Source: Verrucomicrobiia bacterium
GTDB lineage: Bacteria > Verrucomicrobiota > Verrucomicrobiia > Limisphaerales > DTLC01
Assembly (NCBI GenBank): GCA_025061935.1
Contig: JANWZY010000134.1
Location: 1 to 7,936 of the forward strand
Length of the DNA: 7,936 nucleotides
Direction of reading: 5' to 3'
The position numbers and the translations under genes were made by a program. Within the stretch, counting starts at the first letter, position 1. Every line of letters starts with the position of its first letter. This document shows positions 1-6,175 of this stretch, piece after piece. The notes below the pieces were generated by a model. That model saw only the letters and a list, made by a program, of their open reading frames with translations, did no database searches and was not told the DNA's origin.

Positions 1-404
1 CCGAGTCCGGCTGCCAATCGTTCGAGTTCGGCGCGCGTCAGAGGCGTCTCGAACAGCTCATTCAACCCGAGCAGGGTTGCGGCGGCGTCGCTGCTGCCGC
101 CGCCCAGCCCGGCGGCCAGCGGTATGCGCTTTTCCAAATGTATGCTTACGCAGGGGGTGATCTTGGCCGCATCGAAGAACGCTATGGCGGCACGGACCAC
201 GAGGTTGCTCGAGTCGTTTTTGAGCCGAGTGTCGTTGCAGGTAAACCGGATCCCGGTGCCGCCTCGTTCGAGCGTGAGTGTGTCAAATACCGGGATCGGG
301 TGCAGGATCGTCTCGACTTCGTGGAACCCGTCTTGTCGCCTGCCCAGTACGTTCAGCAGCAGGTTGATCTTCGCTGGGGCGTGTTTTTCTACCGACGCGG
401 ACAT
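1..404 (-). CDS. ispE: 4-diphosphocytidyl-2-C-methyl-D-erythritol kinase (IspE), 5' part; 3' end beyond the window
   Basis: IspE is a cytoplasmic GHMP-family kinase that phosphorylates 4-diphosphocytidyl-methylerythritol at the 2-hydroxyl in the MEP (non-mevalonate) isoprenoid pathway. The 134 visible codons start MSASVEKHAPAKINLLLNVL. The 'PAKINL' block (residues 10-15) includes K12, which corresponds to the conserved active-site lysine (K10 in E. coli). 'GFHEVETIL' (26-34) follows, and the glycine-rich ATP-binding GHMP motif 'PLAAGLGGGSSDAA' is at about residues 95-108. The ATG at 402-404 is the right distance before PAKINL for the family. No stop is reached; roughly the last half, including the catalytic Asp region, is missing only because the window ends. 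No Shine-Dalgarno is visible: the start codon directly follows a hairpin and a run of six T. The lipoprotein gene lies 56 bp upstream on the same strand. Identification is firm. Confidence 0.97.
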   Translation of the reverse strand, partial: MSASVEKHAPAKINLLLNVLGRRQDGFHEVETILHPIPVFDTLTLERGGTGIRFTCNDTRLKNDSSNLVVRAAIAFFDAAKITPCVSIHLEKRIPLAAGLGGGSSDAAATLLGLNELFETPLTRAELERLAAGL

Positions 405-440
405 AAAAAACGCGCAGCCAACCTTGGGCTGGCGCGCGTT
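405..440 (-). terminator. Terminator-like hairpin with T-run between the lipoprotein gene and ispE
   Basis: Read on the minus strand, AACGCGC (434-440, one arm) pairs with GCGCGTT (409-415), then a 3-nt bulge, then AGCC/GGCT (416-419 with 427-430) closes a 7-nt loop. Six T (405-410) follow, two of which are used in the stem. This is the form of a rho-independent terminator for the lipoprotein gene. Its last T is immediately next to the ispE ATG, so it could instead act as an attenuator or a leader hairpin that controls ispE. Confidence 0.6.
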
Positions 441-460
441 AACTCGGGCAGCACAAAAAC

Positions 461-904
461 CTACTGGTTCTCGAATATTCGGAACCTGCTCCCGGGGAGC
501 CACGGGAACACATCGCCGCCGCTGAAGCCGAGGTCAACATCGGTCATCAACATTTGGCTTGATGGCCGGCCGGGTTTGTACGAGTCCGGGTATGCAGGCT
601 CGGGTGAGAGGTAGTTGGTCCACACTGGCCGGTATGACGGGAACGGGAAAGTCACGATTTCGTACAACCCGAGGCCCGTCCGCGCCAGCGTCCGGTTGAA
701 TCCGCGTACTAGCCCTGTGGTGTAGCCTGCGCGCGGTGACTCGAATAGGGCCGCCTGCTCTATTGACCGGCTCATTTCGCCCCAACGCACTATTTCGAGC
801 GTGTTGTTTATGCCGCGCCCGAGTTTCTTCTCCGGTCCGGCGCAGCCTGCTGCCCCCAGGCCGGCCACAAGCGCTGCCGCAATTAGGAAAAGTCTGTTGC
901 GCAT
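461..904 (-). CDS. Exosortase-associated putative lipoprotein, TIGR04073 family
   Basis: A 147-residue protein starting MRNRLFLIAAALVAGLGAAG with C21 next: a basic n-region, a hydrophobic stretch, and a cysteine in a lipobox-like context (GAAGC). It is therefore probably a membrane-anchored lipoprotein. The mature part carries the family signature: 'KKLGRGINNTLEI' (27-39), 'GLVRGFNRTLARTGLGLYEIVTFPFP' region (64-89), and a proline/tyrosine-rich segment (about 90-112). The molecular role of the family is unknown; it is catalogued with exosortase/PEP-CTERM sorting systems and is frequent in Verrucomicrobiota. A TTG at 935-937 would add 11 residues before the signal peptide, so the ATG at 902-904 is preferred; GGA lies a few bases upstream of it. 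No exosortase or PEP-CTERM protein is encoded in the window. Transcribed toward ispE, and divergent from the DHS-like gene. Confidence 0.85.
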   Translation of the reverse strand: MRNRLFLIAAALVAGLGAAGCAGPEKKLGRGINNTLEIVRWGEMSRSIEQAALFESPRAGYTTGLVRGFNRTLARTGLGLYEIVTFPFPSYRPVWTNYLSPEPAYPDSYKPGRPSSQMLMTDVDLGFSGGDVFPWLPGSRFRIFENQ

Positions 905-1064
905 AAGTTCCGGGCCAAGCTTAACGCTGTCGGCCAAGTTGTAAAGCGCGATTTAGCGCTGGTTGCACGCGCTGCTTCCGCCGGCGTGACGTCGGGACTC
1001 AAAATCTAATTGGCATTGGCGCGTGTGCTTGTATTGTTGTGCGCGAGCAACAGAACGAAAGCAT
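905..1064. promoter_or_regulatory. Divergent intergenic region between the lipoprotein and DHS-like genes
   Basis: This 160-bp spacer must hold the start signals of both flanking genes. It contains the inverted repeat AGCGC-GATTTA-GCGCT (945-960), placed about 40 bp upstream of the lipoprotein ATG. A further GCGCT-like arm (967-972) lies within 10 bp. No coding potential or RNA gene was recognised. Confidence 0.5.
1010..1037 (+). promoter_or_regulatory. Possible sigma-70-type promoter for the DHS-like gene
   Basis: TTGGCA at 1010-1015 (5 of 6 matches to a -35 box), a 16-bp spacer, then TATTGT at 1032-1037 (4 of 6 matches to a -10 box). Transcription would begin about 20 bases before the ATG at 1065. 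This is by-eye matching in a GC-rich genome, so the call is tentative. Confidence 0.35.
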
Positions 1065-2273
1065 ATGCCAGCGAAACGCAAGCACGTTCGGTATCGCGAA
1101 GACTTGTCGGACCTGCCCGATTGGCTCCGGAAACGCAAGTGCCCGAATCGGCACAAATATCTCTCGGGCAAACGCATCTTGCCGAACAACATTACCGGCA
1201 AGGAGGCCCTGCCTGCGCTCATGGAAGAAATGTTCCTCGCGTACAACGCGGCGCGGCTGCGCGAAGCGTGCCAACTGTTCGTGCAAAAAATGCTCGAGCC
1301 AAATGTGACAATCGGAATGAGCTTCGCCGGCGCGCTCACGCCAGCAGGACTCGGCTGCTCTTGCATAGTGCCGCTGATCAAGGCCGGGTTTGTTGACTGG
1401 ATCGTCTCGACCGGAGCCAACCTGTACCACGACCTCCACTTCGCGCTGAACTTGCCGTTGTACGTCGGCAGCTTCAAGTTTGACGACTGCGACCTGCGTA
1501 AAAACGACATCGTGCGCATCTACGACGTGCTCATCGGTTACAGCGATAACCTGATGCGCACGGACGAAATCTTGCGCAGCATTCTGGTCAAGCCCGAGTT
1601 CCAGAAAGAAATGGGCACCGCCGAGCTGCATTACCTGCTCGGCAAATATTGTGCGCAGTGGGAAGAAGAGCACGGGCTAAAGGACGTGAGCGTACTGGCT
1701 GCGGCGTACCGCGCTGGGGTGCCATGCTTCACCAGCTCGCCCGGCGACTCGACCATAGGAATGAACATTGCCGGTGTCGAATTGCGCGGGAACAAGCTGC
1801 GGATTAACCCGTCAATTGACGTGAACGAGTCAACGGCCATTGTGCTTGCGACCAAGCGCGCCGGTGGCAAAAGCGCCGTGGTCCTTTGGGGTGGCGGCAG
1901 CCCGAAAAACTTCATGCTCCAGACCGAGCCGCAAATACAGGAAGTGCTCCGGATCAAAGAATACGGTCAGGACTACTTCATCCAGGTGACCGACGCGCGC
2001 CCAGATACCGGTGGCTTGAGCGGCGCCACGCCCAGCGAGGCGGTCAGTTGGGGCAAGGTTGACCCGAACGCGCTCCCGGACGCCGTAGTCTGCTACTGCG
2101 ACACTACGATCGCGATGCCGCTGTTCACGCACTACGCCTTAGCGAAGCATCCGCCGCGCAAGCTCAAGCGGCTCTACGACCAGCGTGGACCGATGCTCAA
2201 GGCATTGACTAGGGAGTATTTCCTCCACAACAAGGTCAAAATGCTCGACGGCAGCGAGCCGGTGCTCGACTAG
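1065..2273 (+). CDS. Deoxyhypusine synthase-like enzyme (bacterial DHS-like; probable polyamine aminobutyl transferase)
   Basis: A 402-residue cytoplasmic enzyme of the deoxyhypusine synthase superfamily, which moves an aminobutyl group from a polyamine in an NAD-dependent reaction. Visible family marks are 'STGANLYHDLH' (115-125, nucleotide-binding part), 'SPGDSTIGMN' (225-234), 'LWGGGSPKNF' (274-283), and 'GATPSEAVSWGK' (320-331), whose K331 matches catalytic Lys329 of human DHS; E325 matches Glu323. Human 'KHH' (His288/His289) is replaced by 'KNF', and the human 'DGSDSG' stretch is 'TGGLSG', so the Asp316 position is Leu. Bacteria lack eIF5A, the substrate of true DHS, so I infer a free-amine acceptor, as in homospermidine synthesis; the exact product cannot be read from sequence. 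The ATG at 1065 is preferred to an upstream GTG at 1023, which would add 14 residues with no family similarity. The SD is weak. The gene stands alone, converging on the next one. Confidence 0.9.
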   Translation: MPAKRKHVRYREDLSDLPDWLRKRKCPNRHKYLSGKRILPNNITGKEALPALMEEMFLAYNAARLREACQLFVQKMLEPNVTIGMSFAGALTPAGLGCSCIVPLIKAGFVDWIVSTGANLYHDLHFALNLPLYVGSFKFDDCDLRKNDIVRIYDVLIGYSDNLMRTDEILRSILVKPEFQKEMGTAELHYLLGKYCAQWEEEHGLKDVSVLAAAYRAGVPCFTSSPGDSTIGMNIAGVELRGNKLRINPSIDVNESTAIVLATKRAGGKSAVVLWGGGSPKNFMLQTEPQIQEVLRIKEYGQDYFIQVTDARPDTGGLSGATPSEAVSWGKVDPNALPDAVVCYCDTTIAMPLFTHYALAKHPPRKLKRLYDQRGPMLKALTREYFLHNKVKMLDGSEPVLD

Positions 2274-2302
2274 TCACAGACCAGAAGTGCGGGTCGCGCG
2301 GC

Positions 2303-2321
2303 GGCGCAAGATCAACGCGCC
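2303..2321. other. Small hairpin in the convergent gap
   Basis: GGCGC (2303-2307) and GCGCC (2317-2321) can pair around a 9-nt loop in the 74-bp gap between two converging stop codons. It has no T-run on either side, so it is a poor intrinsic terminator. It may still stall converging transcription. Confidence 0.25.
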
Positions 2322-2347
2322 CTAGCTGGGTCGTGAGCCAGTGCCGC

Positions 2348-4393
2348 CTACATTTGGGCGCGGACGCGGTAAAACCTGACCGGCGCGCCGGTGTTAGGGT
2401 CGATAATCGTGATCGGGCCGCCAGAGCCGCGGAACGTGATGATCGGCATCCAATGCACCAGATTCGTCGAGTACAGCAGTGTGTAGGTTGCGCCGCTCAA
2501 TGTATTGAACTGGAACTGGAACTCGCCCGTGGGCAGCCGTCGCGGTGACTCGATCACAGGCGCCAGACCCGGCCGAGGCGCCACCGTGATCGTGAATGCT
2601 TTGGTGGTGTAGTTCAACAACGAGTCGGTCACGCGCACGGTGAAGTTGAACGTCCCATTTGTGGTCGGGGTACCGAAGATTTGACCCGCGCTCGACAAGC
2701 TCAATCCTGGCGGCAACGGACTGGAACCTGACTCGAGCCACCAATTGTACGGCGGCGCGCCACCAGTGGCACTCAGCCATGCATCGTAGTAACTGCCAAC
2801 TTGGCCCGGGGGCAATGTCACAGTAGTGATCTCCAGCGGCGGCAACGGGTAAATTGTGAAATTGACCGTGGCATTCGTCGGCGGCACCGCCACGACTTGT
2901 TCAGACGGACATTGATAGCCGCGCTGTTGAAGCTGCCAGCAGTCAAACCCCACGCGCCATGTGCCATCTGCGACGCGCATGCTGAAAGTGCCGTCGAATT
3001 GCGTCTCGGTGTAAACGTCAAAGTGATTTGTGCCAATATTGGCCCGGGCATACACGCTCAGCGCGAAGAGCGGATTCCCGCTGGCGTCACGCACCGAGCC
3101 GCTGATCACGCCGGTTACGGGCGCAGCGACGAAATCAATCCGGATCGCTTGGTTCGAGCCGATGTACGTGTCTGTGCCGGCAGAGATGAGATAGTTCGCA
3201 AGAGTGCCGCTGCCTGTCGGGGCCGGCCCGAAGTGCCATGTGCGCCCGCCCAGCACGCCTACAGCGTACATGCCGTTTGTGTCGCTTGCACCGTCAGCTT
3301 CGAATTCGCCAAGAAAGTCTTCGCCGTAGAAGCTTACCCCGGCAAGCGGCGCGCCGGCGAGTGTCCGGACTGAGCCATAGAAAAGTGCGGTTGCCATCGG
3401 CACGGTGATCCGCGCGTTCGTGACGTTGCCAGGAGTCATGTTGAACCGGGGCAAAGACACTTCGTCCAGCCCGACATACCCGAGCTTGTTAAGCGGCAGC
3501 AGCTCAGGCCTGACCATCCACCAGCCTGTGCCGACCGGCAGAGCGAAATAGCCGTTTGTGTCCGTGGTGCCGATTGTGAGCTGACCGGATTCGTTCATCC
3601 CGAACAAGAGCAACCCTGGCAAGCCCACGTTAGTGTTGGCCGCATTGACAACGCGGCCGGCAAGCAGCCGGGTGGCGCCCACTAACTCGAGGTTAGTCGA
3701 AATGTTCGCGCCCCCAGCCAAGGTGACCACAGCCGGATTTGCGAAATTGGCGAGGTACCCGGGCCGGACAGCCTGCACCAGATAAGTTCCGGGCGGCAAA
3801 CGGTATGTGAACGTGCCGTCGCCGGCGCCGATAACACCTCCTGCAAGCTCCTCGTCATGCGTCAGAAACACCACCACTGGGTATGGCACATTCGTGCCGG
3901 CGCACCTCACCGTGCCGGCAATTGACTGCGGATAAGGCACGTTTGTGACGCTGAATATTGCCGTGGCTCCTCCGGACGGCCCGAGGACACGAAAGAGGTA
4001 CCGCCCGACAAAATGATCAAGTTGGTCTGGAAGGCAAAAGTTCAGCAGCGCGGTAATGGCGCCGTTTGTGCCAGTCACATCGTATGGCACCGCGTAATGC
4101 GTTTGACCGCCAATCTTGGGCACGTAACCATCGGTCAGTTGCGCGCACTCCATCAGCCAATCCGGTCCGTCGAGCACGCCGTTTGCGTTGAGATCAAGGT
4201 ATTTCTCAAGCAGCACCGTCTCGCCGTTGCTCAACCCGGTGATTTGTACGGTCACCATCCCAACGTATGAGTTGCTGATTGCTGAGGGGGAAATATTGAT
4301 GCCCACAGCGCCAAACGCGACCAAGCGCATAAACAACACCGCAACCGCCGATGTGAAGCCGACCTCAAGGAATGTTTTTCGGAATGGTTTCAT
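2348..4393 (-). CDS. Secreted multidomain protein: four carboxypeptidase-regulatory-like domains, putative Ig domain, Verrucomicrobia-type C-terminal domain
   Basis: A 681-residue exported protein of unknown function. The N-terminus (MKPFRKTFLEVG, then a hydrophobic run to about residue 30) is a signal peptide. Residues about 32-150 form an unassigned beta-rich domain with an EF-like 'DLNANGVLDGPD' loop (67-78), which may bind calcium. Four repeats of the beta-sandwich type 'GxVxxxxGxPLxxxxV...DGxFxxxVxxGxWxV' follow at about 158-237, 243-330, 338-424 and 429-513. A He_PIG-type putative Ig domain comes next (about 518-604; 'LPPGLSLSSAGQIFGTPTTNG'-like core), then a linker and a C-terminal domain (about 618-681; 'YTLLYSTNLVHW', ending 'RFYRVRAQM') typical of Verrucomicrobia surface proteins. 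No catalytic motif is visible; binding or adhesion is an inference. There is no clear SD. It lies 79 bp downstream of the tRNA on the same strand. Confidence 0.88.
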   Translation of the reverse strand: MKPFRKTFLEVGFTSAVAVLFMRLVAFGAVGINISPSAISNSYVGMVTVQITGLSNGETVLLEKYLDLNANGVLDGPDWLMECAQLTDGYVPKIGGQTHYAVPYDVTGTNGAITALLNFCLPDQLDHFVGRYLFRVLGPSGGATAIFSVTNVPYPQSIAGTVRCAGTNVPYPVVVFLTHDEELAGGVIGAGDGTFTYRLPPGTYLVQAVRPGYLANFANPAVVTLAGGANISTNLELVGATRLLAGRVVNAANTNVGLPGLLLFGMNESGQLTIGTTDTNGYFALPVGTGWWMVRPELLPLNKLGYVGLDEVSLPRFNMTPGNVTNARITVPMATALFYGSVRTLAGAPLAGVSFYGEDFLGEFEADGASDTNGMYAVGVLGGRTWHFGPAPTGSGTLANYLISAGTDTYIGSNQAIRIDFVAAPVTGVISGSVRDASGNPLFALSVYARANIGTNHFDVYTETQFDGTFSMRVADGTWRVGFDCWQLQQRGYQCPSEQVVAVPPTNATVNFTIYPLPPLEITTVTLPPGQVGSYYDAWLSATGGAPPYNWWLESGSSPLPPGLSLSSAGQIFGTPTTNGTFNFTVRVTDSLLNYTTKAFTITVAPRPGLAPVIESPRRLPTGEFQFQFNTLSGATYTLLYSTNLVHWMPIITFRGSGGPITIIDPNTGAPVRFYRVRAQM

Positions 4394-4472
4394 ACGGTCT
4401 GGTTAGTCTATGGCCGTTGTTCGTGGTTATCAGTTCGTCAGTCGGTGGCCTAGCTTACGGGTGGATCGGCGT

Positions 4473-4549
4473 TGGCGCGTCCGGCAGGACTCGAACCTGC
4501 AACCTTCTGATCCGAAGTCAGAAGCTCTATCCAGTTGAGCTACGGACGC
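4473..4549 (-). tRNA. tRNA-Arg (anticodon TCG), CCA encoded
   Basis: The minus strand folds as a full cloverleaf: acceptor GCGTCCG/CGGACGC, D arm GCTC...GAGC with loop AACTGGATA, anticodon stem TCTGA/TCAGA with loop CTTCGGA (anticodon TCG, reading CGA), variable AGGTT, and T arm GCAGG-TTCGAGT-CCTGC. The discriminator is G and the 3' CCA is in the DNA (4473-4475). All stems are perfectly paired. No obvious terminator follows before the secreted-protein gene. Confidence 0.97.
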
Positions 4550-4577
4550 GCCGCCGGCCCGGTTACCAAGCCAACAA

Positions 4578-4607
4578 GATTTTTTAACCTGCGCACAGGT
4601 AAAAATC
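4578..4607. repeat. 30-bp imperfect palindrome upstream of tRNA-Arg
   Basis: The arms 4578-4591 and 4596-4607 give 12 base pairs (seven GATTTTT/AAAAATC pairs plus five ACCTG/CAGGT pairs), a 2-nt bulge (4585-4586) and a CGCA loop. On both strands the T-run is in the 5' arm, so it is not an ordinary intrinsic terminator. It sits 28 bp before the tRNA 5' end and 28 bp after the yjbQ stop, where an operator or an RNA-processing hairpin could lie. Confidence 0.6.
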
Positions 4608-4635
4608 GAACCGAAAATTTGACCTGTCCCGATCG

Positions 4636-5052
4636 CTACTCCCCGGACACCGTCACAACCACAGTGCGCCGGCGCGGACGCACGTCGCACTCGATGTGGA
4701 AAATTTGTTGCCAGGTGCCGAGTGCGAGCCGGCCATTGCTGATCGGAACGCTTAACGCCGGCCCGAGCAACGTCGCCTGCAGATGCGCGTGTCCATTGCC
4801 GTCGTGCCATGTCTGCTCGTGTGCATAGTTCCGGCTCGGCGGGATCAGCTTGTCCAACAGCTCCGGCAGGTCGCGCTGCAGGCCCGGCTCAAACTCGATT
4901 GTGCCCACGGCAGCAGTGCTGCCCAGAGCGAATACGTGCGCCACGCCGGTCTTTATTCCTGACTCGGCAATTATCCTTGCCACATCAGGAGTAATGTCAT
5001 GCATGTCACGATGCCCGTTTGTGCTCAGGTTAATCTCGCGTTGGTAAACCAT
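4636..5052 (-). CDS. yjbQ: YjbQ family protein (UPF0047; secondary thiamine-phosphate synthase)
   Basis: A 138-residue cytoplasmic protein of the YjbQ/UPF0047 family, the usual length for it. Family motifs are 'MHDITPDV' (17-24), 'SGIKTGVAHVFALGSTAAV' (31-49), 'FEPGLQRDL' (54-62), the metal-site-like 'HEQTWHDGNGHAHL' (78-91) with its histidines, 'GTWQQI' (112-117) and 'ECDVRPRRRTVVVTVSG' (121-137). Members can replace thiamine-phosphate synthase at low efficiency in vivo; the normal role is unsettled, and no thiamine genes are near. A longer reading frame extends 25 codons upstream to an ATG at 5125-5127, giving a hydrophobic leader, but the family has no leader, and the ATG at 5050-5052 has CAGG just before it. 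Next downstream on the same strand is tRNA-Arg. Confidence 0.93.
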   Translation of the reverse strand: MVYQREINLSTNGHRDMHDITPDVARIIAESGIKTGVAHVFALGSTAAVGTIEFEPGLQRDLPELLDKLIPPSRNYAHEQTWHDGNGHAHLQATLLGPALSVPISNGRLALGTWQQIFHIECDVRPRRRTVVVTVSGE

Positions 5053-6175
5053 GGCCTGAAAATTCGGGCTGAACCACAAGACAAGCAAGCCGAGAGTTTT
5101 TGCCCGAATCCTAAGCCACATGAGCAAACCCGCAACCTTATGGAGCTGGGCGGAGTTGAGTCCGACCGCTCTGGCAACTGTATGATTCCGACAAGCCGGC
5201 AGTACAAATGGACCGATCCTACTCCGGACGGGTGCCGCATTTGTGGTGTTTAGACCGCTGGGCGCCGACGATTTAGTCTGTTCGCTTGGGATGTGGATGC
5301 ACTCACATCAACTGTTGCTGGCCGGTGTGGCAAGGTGCTCATTCGGGGTTAAATGTACCACGGAGCAAAGTAACAAGGATGCTGCTATGTCTGCGCCGTC
5401 TCGCCACCGTCCTGTCCAGGGCTCGGATGGTGACTCGACACACTCCTTTTACCTAACGTGGTGGGCTATGATCTGACGCCCCAGGCCCGTGCTATGGTTT
5501 CTAGGCTGGCCCATTCCGTCGCCACCGCTAGTTCACACGCCGCATGAATCAGGGCATAGACTCTGCCGGTTCCGAGGCGCTCGGGTTCGGGCACATGGAA
5601 GGCCCGGCATGGCAACGGACCGTAGCCCGACGTGTCAAAAGGTGGCTCGGATATACCGGCGGCGGAACCTGACCTGGGAAGGCATGCATAAACAACGGCT
5701 CGGATTTGACGCGCGGCACACATCTTGGTGAAACGCGCACGCACACGGCGCATACAGTCCCATTTGATAAGCAAAATACGGCAGGCGGATTTCAGGACGA
5801 AGCGGAGTGCTGCTAGGGGGTGGGAACCAACAAATGCGCGACTGCGTCCGCCCTAAGGTCATTCCATCAACGCCAGGTTCCGAGCTGGTGAAAATTTGCG
5901 TGAGCTGTAACTGCTTAAGCCGCTGGTGCCGGTTCTAATTAAACGCAAAAAACAAAAGGCGTTCTAGGTTGCACGAGAATTGCCCGGCGGTTCGATTGGC
6001 GGTGGCAACTGAAAATGACGAACAAGCTCGGGATTGTGTTGTGCCCGAAACGGATGAATTGGAAAGGTTTCGACTCGGGCGCGAAAAATTTTTCCGAACT
6101 TGGCCAGTTCGGCACGCGACAAGCTATGTGTAAGTTGGTGAAAAATTTTTGGCGCAAAAATTTAACTTGAATTCA
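5053..6175. other. Long gene-free spacer (about 1.1 kb) between yjbQ and the 6S RNA candidate
   Basis: Reading frames here are short (up to about 100 codons), overlap on both strands, and show no recognisable domain, signal peptide or good SD. No tRNA, RNase P RNA or SRP RNA signature was found. Visible structures are the 6-bp inverted repeat GATGTG/CACATC (5290-5309), CCGAG-GCG-CTCGG (5572-5584), AACGC/GCGTT around an A-rich loop (5942-5963), and three copies of GGCTCGGAT (5420, 5644, 5697). The left part must carry the yjbQ promoter and the right part the signals for the 6S candidate. A decayed gene or an unrecognised RNA cannot be excluded. Confidence 0.6.
6083..6170 (+). promoter_or_regulatory. 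A/T-tract and hairpin region upstream of the 6S RNA candidate
   Basis: Two exact copies of GAAAAATTTTT (6083-6093 and 6140-6150), plus the related AAAAATTT at 6156-6163, flank a hairpin with a perfect 7-bp stem CCGAACT/AGTTCGG and a TGGCC loop (6094-6112). TTTAAC at 6161-6166 is a plausible -10 box, about 10 bases before the candidate RNA start. The A/T tracts lie where an upstream (UP) element or curved DNA would sit. No good -35 at standard spacing was found. Confidence 0.4.

Noticed and set aside
124..614. Two overlapping plus-strand reading frames of 133 and 158 codons
   Set aside because: They lie antisense to ispE and the end of the lipoprotein gene, whose family motifs are clear on the minus strand; the frames have no family similarity.
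966..995. GGAAGCAGC on the minus strand, like the SRP RNA signature
   Set aside because: The GGAA tetraloop with its flanking stem is missing and no long hairpin can be drawn around it.
4372..4587. Plus-strand 71-codon frame with an 'RTRTCNLL' segment
   Set aside because: The conserved-looking peptide is the reverse-strand translation of tRNA-Arg, a well-known source of spurious hypothetical proteins.
5050..5127. N-terminal extension of YjbQ with a hydrophobic, signal-like leader
   Set aside because: The family is cytoplasmic and begins at about the internal Met; that ATG has CAGG directly upstream.
5140..5180. Minus-strand sequence resembling a tmRNA 3' end (CTCAACTCC then CAGCTCCA)
   Set aside because: The T stem pairs badly, the terminal CCA is absent (CATAA instead), no matching 5' GGGGCTG/TTCGAC part occurs at the right distance, and no tag frame ending in ALAA-stop was found.
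5900..5925. Minus-strand 'APAA-stop' possible tmRNA tag end
   Set aside because: An in-frame stop occurs seven codons upstream, the ending is not the usual ALAA, and no tRNA-like domain flanks it.
5243..6157. Short frames on both strands (about 70-102 codons) in the long spacer
   Set aside because: Mutually overlapping, without SD support or recognisable domains, and rich in Arg/Pro/Cys as expected of non-coding GC-rich DNA.
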